Under the pieces are notes generated by a model. That model was not told the origin of the DNA and made no database searches. It worked only from the letters and a program-made list of their open reading frames with translations. This document shows positions 40,334 through 45,367 of a stretch of 45,367 nucleotides of DNA, piece after piece; position 1 is the stretch's first letter; every line of letters begins with the position of its first letter. This DNA comes from Candidatus Saccharimonadota bacterium (GTDB lineage Bacteria; Patescibacteriota; Saccharimonadia; Saccharimonadales; Saccharimonadaceae). The position numbers and the translations under genes are program-made. The stretch spans positions 1 to 45,367 of the forward strand of contig JAUMXN010000003.1 in the NCBI GenBank assembly GCA_030529095.1, written 5' to 3'.

Positions 40334-41110
40334 ATGGGAGCAAATAACACAGTAATAGAGTTAAAGGGCATCACAAAAAGGTATGGCTATGGCGATACTG
40401 AATCTTTTGCCCTCAAAGATGTTGATTTGACCGTGAAACGCGGCGAATTCATTATGATTATGGGGCCATCTGGCTGCGGCAAGACTACTCTTTTGAACAC
40501 GATTGGTCTTCTTGATCGCGCTACGGATGGTTCTTATATTTTGAACGGGGAGGATGTAGCGGGTATTTCTTCACGCAGGCAAGCTAAGCTTCGCGCTAAG
40601 AAGATCGGTTTTATTTTCCAGGATTTTAACCTGATTCCAGATCTCCCAATTATCGAAAATGTGGCTTTGCCACTAGTTTATACTGGTCATTCCAAGACCG
40701 CTCAGCTCAAGCAAGCTTCCTCTACGCTTAGCCGTTTTCATTTACAAGAACGTGAATATTATTTCCCATATCAATTGTCTGGCGGCCAACAGCAGCGCGT
40801 ATCGATTGCGCGTGCAATTGTCTCTGATCCAGAGATTATTCTTGCTGATGAGCCAACTGGTAACCTCGATTCGCGTAGTTCTCATATTGTGATGGAAGAG
40901 CTCAAGGCTATTCATGAAGAAGGCAACACGATTATTATGGTCACTCACAACCCTTCCCTTACGACCTATGCTACTCGTGTAATTAATATGCTCGATGGCC
41001 AAATCGATACCGACATTAAGACTGTGGCGGATCAGAATTTGCCAAAGCCGGTTGAAGAAAGAAAAACAACGCGTCGTCGTTCACGCGGGAAAGGTGGGAG
41101 GAAAAAATAA
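40334..41110 (+). CDS. MacB/LolD-like ABC transporter ATPase
   Basis: 258 residues. Walker A GPSGCGKT (44-51), Q-loop [12 protein letters not shown], signature LSGGQQQR (148-155), and Walker B IILADEP (168-174) followed by TGNLD. This matches the MacB/LolD family, with a basic Arg/Lys tail ([12 protein letters not shown]) as an unusual extension. It pairs with the permease that follows. The start at 40334 has GAGGAAAAT directly upstream; the longer frame crosses the tRNA. TAATG overlap with the permease indicates coupling. Confidence 0.93.
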   Translation: MGANNTVIELKGITKRYGYGDTESFALKDVDLTVKRGEFIMIMGPSGCGKTTLLNTIGLLDRATDGSYILNGEDVAGISSRRQAKLRAKKIGFIFQDFNLIPDLPIIENVALPLVYTGHSKTAQLKQASSTLSRFHLQEREYYFPYQLSGGQQQRVSIARAIVSDPEIILADEPTGNLDSRSSHIVMEELKAIHEEGNTIIMVTHNPSLTTYATRVINMLDGQIDTDIKTVADQNLPKPVEERKTTRRRSRGKGGRKK

Positions 41111-42342
41111 TGTCGTTAGCACTTCTTAAAACACATCTTGGCTTAGCTAAGACTGCAATCAAAGAAAATCGCACCCGCTCATTTTTGACCTGCCTTGGCA
41201 TTGCGATTGGTGTGGCCTGTATTATCTTGATTTTGTCTCTAATGGGCAGCATCTCGCGCTTGGTCTCTGATCAAGTTAAGGGTATTGGCGCAGACTTGAT
41301 TGTGGTGCGTCCGAATGTTGAAAAAGATACGGTCAGCTCTGTGGTGGCTGAGCTTACTTCTTCGAATGCTTATCAAAAGAGCAATTTGTCGCTTGCTGAT
41401 GTTGATACGATTAAGAAGATCGAGAATGTCACCGCAGTGGCGCCGATTGCGATCGCTACTAGCACAGTAAAAACCGAGAAGAACACCGTAAACTCTGTAT
41501 CTTTGCTTGGCACGACCCCAAGTTTTGTCGATATTCAGCCACTTTCTCTTAAAGACGGCTCGTTTATTAATGATACTTTTGAAAGTAACACCGCAGTGGT
41601 TGGTCACACGATGTCGCTACTTCTCTTTAATACTAATAATCCGGTTGGTAAAACTTTGACCGTTCAGGGCGAGAGGTTTGTGGTGGTTGGCGTATTGCGT
41701 GAAGTTGAGGAATCGATCAATTTCAATAATGTAGATTTTGATAATTCGGTGATTTTGAATGCTAGTTCCCTGGCTAAGGCCGTAGGCGGCTTGCAAGTGC
41801 AACAGATTAACGTGAAAGCTTCGAACACTGATAGTTTGGGTGAAGTTTCGGACAAGATTAAGAATGCTCTCGTTGAAAGCAAAGCGGGAGAAACTAATTT
41901 TGGCGTATATTATGGCGATGCGATTACGCATCCGGCCAGCTCACTCTTTACTGTGGTCTCTGGTATGTTGACGATGGTCGCCGCGGTGGCTCTCGTGGTT
42001 GGCGGCATTGGTGTGATGAATATTATGTTGGTGTCTGTGGGTGAACGTACGCACGAGATTGGTATTCGCAAATCTGTGGGTGCTTCGAGCCGCAATATCT
42101 TGGCGCAGTTTATGTTTGAGGCTTTGATTCTTTCCCTGCTTGGTGGGATCTTTGGCTTGGTACTAGGTTATGTTTTGGCATTCTTTGTGTCTATTGCTAC
42201 ACCGTTTGCGCCATACATTAGTTGGCAAATCTTGGTAGTGACCTTTATAACGTCGCTAGCTGTTGGTTTGATCTTTGGTATTTATCCAGCTCTTAAAGCT
42301 GCTTCGAAGAACCCAATTGAATCGCTCAAACATTATCGTTAA
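41110..42342 (+). CDS. MacB-like ABC transporter permease (FtsX domain)
   Basis: 410 residues. One helix at about 26-48 (FLTCLGIAIGVACIILILSL), a large external domain (about 50-270, MacB_PCD: GADLIVVRPN, GVLREVEES), then three helices with the FtsX motifs GGIGVMNIMLVSVGERTHEIGIRKSVGA and LKAASKNPIESLKHYR. The MacB family moves peptides, lipids or drugs by a piston-like mechanism without passing them through the membrane. Substrate unknown; no TolC or HlyD partner is in this window, which fits a monoderm cell. Confidence 0.93.
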   Translation: MSLALLKTHLGLAKTAIKENRTRSFLTCLGIAIGVACIILILSLMGSISRLVSDQVKGIGADLIVVRPNVEKDTVSSVVAELTSSNAYQKSNLSLADVDTIKKIENVTAVAPIAIATSTVKTEKNTVNSVSLLGTTPSFVDIQPLSLKDGSFINDTFESNTAVVGHTMSLLLFNTNNPVGKTLTVQGERFVVVGVLREVEESINFNNVDFDNSVILNASSLAKAVGGLQVQQINVKASNTDSLGEVSDKIKNALVESKAGETNFGVYYGDAITHPASSLFTVVSGMLTMVAAVALVVGGIGVMNIMLVSVGERTHEIGIRKSVGASSRNILAQFMFEALILSLLGGIFGLVLGYVLAFFVSIATPFAPYISWQILVVTFITSLAVGLIFGIYPALKAASKNPIESLKHYR

Positions 42343-42352
42343 AGGACCTTGA

Positions 42353-43633
42353 ATGCACAAAATTAAGAAATTAATTGAAAAACTACCTTTCTATGACTGT
42401 ATTGTTTTGCCTTATCATTGGCTAAAATCGTTTTTTGCCGCAGTGCGTTATTGCTTCCCTGGTCGAAAATTGCACGTGATTGGTGTGACTGGCACTAACG
42501 GTAAGACGACTACTTGTTTTATGATTTGGAAAATGCTGAACGAAGCTGGCTACAAGACTGGTTTAATGACGACGGTGGCTTGGGGTGGCGTGAGTGGCCG
42601 CGAGAAAGATTTGCATGAGCAGGTCGAGCATATGACTACGGTGAGCCCGAAGATGCTCAACCATAGGATCAAGACGATTCGCAAAGCTGGCGCTAAGTAT
42701 TTGGTACTCGAGGTAACTTCGCATGCTTTGGCACAGTATCGTATTCTTGGCGTGCCGATTGAAATTGCCGTGATGACGAACGTGACTCATGAGCATTTGG
42801 ATTATCATAAAACTTTTGAACGTTATCGCGATGCGAAGAGAAAGCTCTTTAAGAAGGGCAAGTTTGGCGTGATTAATGCCGATGATAAATCTTGCGAATT
42901 TTTCAAAAAAGATATTGGGAAATATGCGACGTATGGTATTAAAAATGGTGAAAATCGCGCAAAAGACGTAAAAATGGGTATTTCTAAAACAAAATATTCG
43001 TGTGGTGATATAAAAATGGAGATAAAAATGCCGGGAGTTTTCAATATTTATAATTCCCTCGCGGCGATTTGTGTAGGCAAAAGGCTCGGTTTGACTGACG
43101 AACAAATTAAGGACGGTATTTCTGCTCTCGAGGGAGTAGAAGGTCGTACGACGAGCTTTGATGAAGGCCAGAACTTTGATGTGATGATTGATTATGCTCA
43201 CACACCAGATGCTTTTGAAAAACTTTTGCCAGATATTAAGAAAGCTACTAAGGGTAGGCTGATTGTAATGTTTGGTTCGGCTGGTGGTCGTCGTGATCCA
43301 TCCAAGCGCGAACCACAGGGCGAAATCGCTGGTAAGTATGCAGACGTTGTGGTTTTGACCGAAGAGGACGACCGTGATACGCCAGGCATGGAGATTATTG
43401 AACAGATTGCCGTGGGTGCACGCAGATCTGGTAAAAAAGACGGCAAAGATTTGTTCTTTGAATTGAACCGTCCAAAAGCAATCGCGCTGTCTCTTAAGAT
43501 GGCTAAGAAGGGCGATACGGTGCTGTTTTTGGGTAAGGGTCACGAGAAGACGATCGAGCGCGCTAATGGCGAAGAGCCGTATTACGAACCATACGAGATT
43601 AAAAAGGCTTTGAAGAGATTAGTCGATAAATAA
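42353..43633 (+). CDS. MurE-like Mur ligase
   Basis: 426 residues. ATP loop VTGTNGKTTT (45-54), TTV-SPKML, EVTSHALAQYRILG, TNVTHEHLDYHKTFERYRDAKRKLF (the carbamylated Lys region), YAHTPDAFEKLL and LFLGKGHEKTIERANGE, all MurE-type. It should add an amino acid to a UDP-MurNAc-peptide. The usual 90-100 residue N-terminal UDP-binding domain is reduced to 40 residues. The diagnostic DNPR/DNPA specificity motif is replaced by EEDDRDTPG, so the amino acid cannot be named. It follows the permease by 10 bases and ends at a terminator. Confidence 0.85.
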   Translation: MHKIKKLIEKLPFYDCIVLPYHWLKSFFAAVRYCFPGRKLHVIGVTGTNGKTTTCFMIWKMLNEAGYKTGLMTTVAWGGVSGREKDLHEQVEHMTTVSPKMLNHRIKTIRKAGAKYLVLEVTSHALAQYRILGVPIEIAVMTNVTHEHLDYHKTFERYRDAKRKLFKKGKFGVINADDKSCEFFKKDIGKYATYGIKNGENRAKDVKMGISKTKYSCGDIKMEIKMPGVFNIYNSLAAICVGKRLGLTDEQIKDGISALEGVEGRTTSFDEGQNFDVMIDYAHTPDAFEKLLPDIKKATKGRLIVMFGSAGGRRDPSKREPQGEIAGKYADVVVLTEEDDRDTPGMEIIEQIAVGARRSGKKDGKDLFFELNRPKAIALSLKMAKKGDTVLFLGKGHEKTIERANGEEPYYEPYEIKKALKRLVDK

Positions 43634-43661
43634 AAAGGGCCCCTTAAAGGGGCTCTTTTTT
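43632..43661. terminator. bidirectional terminator between the MurE-like and DDAH-like genes
   Basis: AAAAAGGGCCCC and GGGGCTCTTTTT form a stem (one G-T pair) around TTAAA, followed by a T run; it overlaps the ends of both convergent genes. Confidence 0.88.
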
Positions 43662-44508
43662 AACTTAGCCAAAGACTAACACAGCGGATGTAACCTCCGC
43701 CTTCTTTGAGTTCACTGACGTCTGGAGTGAGGCAGATTAAGCCACGGCTCTCGAGTTCTTTTTGGAATTTTGGTGCTTTGTTAGACATGATAACGTGTTT
43801 GCCGGTACTAACCATATTGCAAGCAAAACCTTTGGTGCACTCATCGTAATCGACGATGATTTTATCAAGGGGTAGAGCTTCGATTTTGGCGTTAGATTCA
43901 GTATCGAGAGCCTCTTTACAATAAGCAATAGTGTGCTCGTCGATAACGGCAACGGCCAGGTCGAGATCATACCAAAAACTGTCGGCGTGCTCGGTGTATG
44001 GGTTGATGTGTGGGGTGCCGTCTGGGTTGAGCTGAGGGTTAGCATGAAGTTGGACGAGCTCCAGGCCGAGAGTTTCGGCAGCAAATTTTTGCGCGGCCGG
44101 ATCGGAACGGTAGCCGCTACCGGCGAGAAGATAATTCCCTGCGATCAAAGAATCGCCTTGGCCGGAAAACATCAAGCCATCTGGGACTTCAACACATTTA
44201 AAACCAAGAGATTCGAGTGTTTGCTTGGCGTAAGGCTCCTCGGCTTTACGGGCTTTTGGCAAGCGAGACATCACGGCGATGCCGTTTCTAACTAATGCCC
44301 AGTTGGCGGTGTAAACGCCGTCTTGGCAGTTTGCTGGCGGAGTAACCTGGGTTACTTCGATACCGGCTTCTTTAAAACAATTAACAATAGCCTTATGCTC
44401 GGCTTTGGCTTTTTGAATATTGATGTCGGAATCGTTGTAGTATGGGTTGATTTTGAATTCGTCTGCAAAATAGTCTGCGTCAGAAACTAAGAGGTGTTGG
44501 TTTATCAT
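43660..44508 (-). CDS. DDAH/arginine-deiminase superfamily amidino-hydrolase
   Basis: 282 residues, the size of dimethylarginine dimethylaminohydrolase, not of the 400-residue arginine deiminase. Superfamily motifs: QDGVYTANWALV (Asp63, Asn69), MFSGQGDSLIAG (115-124), the His in YTEHADSFWYDLD (His174), and the catalytic Cys in GGGYIRCVSLW (Cys276). It should act on a guanidino group, releasing an amine or ammonia and leaving citrulline or a related urea; the substrate is not clear from sequence. It lies 8 bases after the truncated Mur ligase gene, with AAGGAAAAAG as ribosome site. Confidence 0.85.
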   Translation of the reverse strand: MINQHLLVSDADYFADEFKINPYYNDSDINIQKAKAEHKAIVNCFKEAGIEVTQVTPPANCQDGVYTANWALVRNGIAVMSRLPKARKAEEPYAKQTLESLGFKCVEVPDGLMFSGQGDSLIAGNYLLAGSGYRSDPAAQKFAAETLGLELVQLHANPQLNPDGTPHINPYTEHADSFWYDLDLAVAVIDEHTIAYCKEALDTESNAKIEALPLDKIIVDYDECTKGFACNMVSTGKHVIMSNKAPKFQKELESRGLICLTPDVSELKEGGGYIRCVSLWLS

Positions 44509-44516
44509 CTTTTTCC

Positions 44517-45266
44517 TTATTTATCGTATTCGTAATTAGCAATGCCTTCGGCGATGGTGTCGGTTTTTAGATCAAGTAGTTCGGAGATGGCGACGGCACA
44601 AGCCATGTAGGAAGCGGCGGTCTCGCCCGGAACAAAGGTAGCAAAGGTGCGGATTTCGCCGCGGACAGAAATGGTGGCCTCGGTTCCCTTTTTGTAAAGT
44701 TTTGAGCTTAAAACCTTAACATCCGAAGAGGCGTGGCCATAGGTGATGGTGCGCTTTTTGCCTTTGAATTCTTTGAAGGTGCCGTAGTTGAGATCGTCAT
44801 AATTCAGGGCGATGTTTTCTGGCTCCATGTCGAAGAGAGTTTTTTCATCTTCTAAGAATTCTTCTGGGGTCATGTCCTTAAGAGAGGAAGTGACGAAATT
44901 AGTCATCGCGGCGACGTGAACTGGGAGACCATAGAAGACGTTGTTTTTAAGAGTTTCGGTAGGAGTGGTAACGACAACGTAATTAGCACCAGCTTTCCAG
45001 GCGTCGTTTAAAAATTTATGTAAAGCAGAAACCTTGAAAGGTTGATCTGAGGCAAAGACGGCGACTTGTTCCCCGGCGGCATTTAAGATTTCGTGCATGT
45101 AGTGTGCAACGATAGTTTTGCCGGTAGAGCCAGTGATGGCAATGAGCTTCATGTCTTCGATTGGCTTGCCGTAATAAGTATTAAGAAGTTGAGCGCGAAG
45201 GCGCTGAGTTTTAGCTTTGAGACCACCTTTTTTGTTTTTCGCTTGAGGGGTTTTGCTAGATTTCAT
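44517..45266 (-). CDS. Mur ligase-like protein lacking the C-terminal domain
   Basis: 249 residues. The central Mur ligase domain is recognisable: ITGSTGKTIVAHYMHEIL (44-61, ATP loop), VVVTTPTETLKNN, AAMTNFVTSSLKDMTPEEFL followed by EDEKTLFD, and an end at IAEGIANYEYDK, where the third domain of Mur ligases would begin. So it lacks the C-terminal domain that carries part of the ATP and amino-acid sites. The Asn of GTNGKT is Ser. It may be a pseudo-enzyme, a subunit, or act on another substrate. No frameshift is visible; the stop is followed directly by the DDAH-like gene. TATAAT ends 6 bases before the ATG. Confidence 0.75.
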   Translation of the reverse strand: MKSSKTPQAKNKKGGLKAKTQRLRAQLLNTYYGKPIEDMKLIAITGSTGKTIVAHYMHEILNAAGEQVAVFASDQPFKVSALHKFLNDAWKAGANYVVVTTPTETLKNNVFYGLPVHVAAMTNFVTSSLKDMTPEEFLEDEKTLFDMEPENIALNYDDLNYGTFKEFKGKKRTITYGHASSDVKVLSSKLYKKGTEATISVRGEIRTFATFVPGETAASYMACAVAISELLDLKTDTIAEGIANYEYDK

Positions 45267-45272
45267 AGTTTC

Positions 45273-45278
45273 ATTATA
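45273..45278 (-). promoter_or_regulatory. -10 box, leaderless start of the truncated Mur ligase gene
   Basis: Minus strand TATAAT ending 6 bases before the ATG at 45266; it excludes the longer frame to 45323. Confidence 0.65.
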
Positions 45279-45315
45279 CAACAAAAAATCGACCTTTAGG
45301 GACGACTTTCTGATA

Positions 45316-45367
45316 TGGTACACCCGACAGGATTCGAACCTACGACCTTTTGCTCCGCAAGCAAACG
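45316..45367 (-). tRNA. tRNA-Arg(GCG), 3' part; 5' part beyond the window
   Basis: Minus strand: anticodon stem TTTGC/GCAAA closes loop TTGCGGA with anticodon GCG; then variable loop AGGTC, T-arm GTAGG-TTCGAAT-CCTGT, acceptor strand CGGGTGT, A73 and encoded CCA. T33 and purine 37 fit. The D-arm and 5' acceptor strand are outside. Confidence 0.85.

Noticed and set aside
1-45367. CRISPR arrays, insertion sequences, integrases and prophage genes
   Set aside because: No direct repeat-spacer series, transposase or integrase motif, or terminal inverted repeats were seen.

Overview
The window looks like part of the chromosome of a small-genome Patescibacterium (CPR), most likely Candidatus Saccharibacteria (TM7). 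This is inferred from the gene content; no database search was possible. The clues are four paralogous T4SS_pilin (TrbC/VirB2-like) genes, very tight packing with overlapping convergent genes, Mur ligase-like genes, an LCP-family cell-wall enzyme, and the dnaA/dnaN/recF and rpmH/rnpA/yidC/khpB neighbourhood of a bacterial replication origin. TGA is used as a stop (for example at the dnaN end), so the genetic code appears standard.

Layout. 1-3.4 kb: T4SS pilin cluster, small heat-shock protein and a ComF-like phosphoribosyltransferase. 3.4-8.6 kb: tRNA-Ser(GCT), a small membrane protein, an Ala/Pro/Asp-rich protein, groES-groEL under a CIRCE element, acetate kinase and a TylF-like methyltransferase. 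8.6-12.2 kb: uvrA behind a palindromic promoter, and a glutamate-racemase homologue that lacks both catalytic cysteines. 12.3-25.4 kb: a cell-surface polysaccharide locus with GtrA, five GT2 or GT4 glycosyltransferases, one GT4-GT2 fusion, galE, a UDP-galactopyranose-mutase-like flavoprotein, a Wzm/Wzt exporter and a polysaccharide pyruvyl transferase. From about 16.6 to 26.3 kb it is clearly richer in A+T than its flanks. 25.5-30.1 kb: a secreted lysozyme-like protein with a Cys/Trp repeat tail, a membrane-anchored protein, a LexA-like DNA-binding domain without protease, and an LCP phosphotransferase. 30.1-36.1 kb: khpB, yidC, rnpA, rpmH, candidate oriC, dnaA, dnaN and recF. 36.0-38.4 kb: a large unidentified membrane-anchored protein whose 3' end runs antisense into recF. 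38.4-45.4 kb: an RlmD/TrmA-type methyltransferase, an HD hydrolase, tRNA-Ser(GGA), a MacB-like ABC transporter, a MurE-like ligase, a DDAH-like amidino-hydrolase, a truncated Mur ligase and the 3' part of tRNA-Arg(GCG).

How it works together. Much of the window builds the cell surface: polysaccharide synthesis and export, LCP attachment, peptidoglycan ligases, membrane insertion by YidC, T4SS pilins and a wall-active adhesin candidate. This fits the host-attached lifestyle known for cultivated Saccharibacteria. Two initiation modes stand out. Operon-leading genes often have a TATAAT box ending only 6-9 nt before the ATG, which implies leaderless mRNA. Other genes, including most that lie within operons, carry a Shine-Dalgarno sequence. 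No stretch longer than 300 bases lacks a gene; the longest gaps are the two flanks of dnaA (about 220 bp each).
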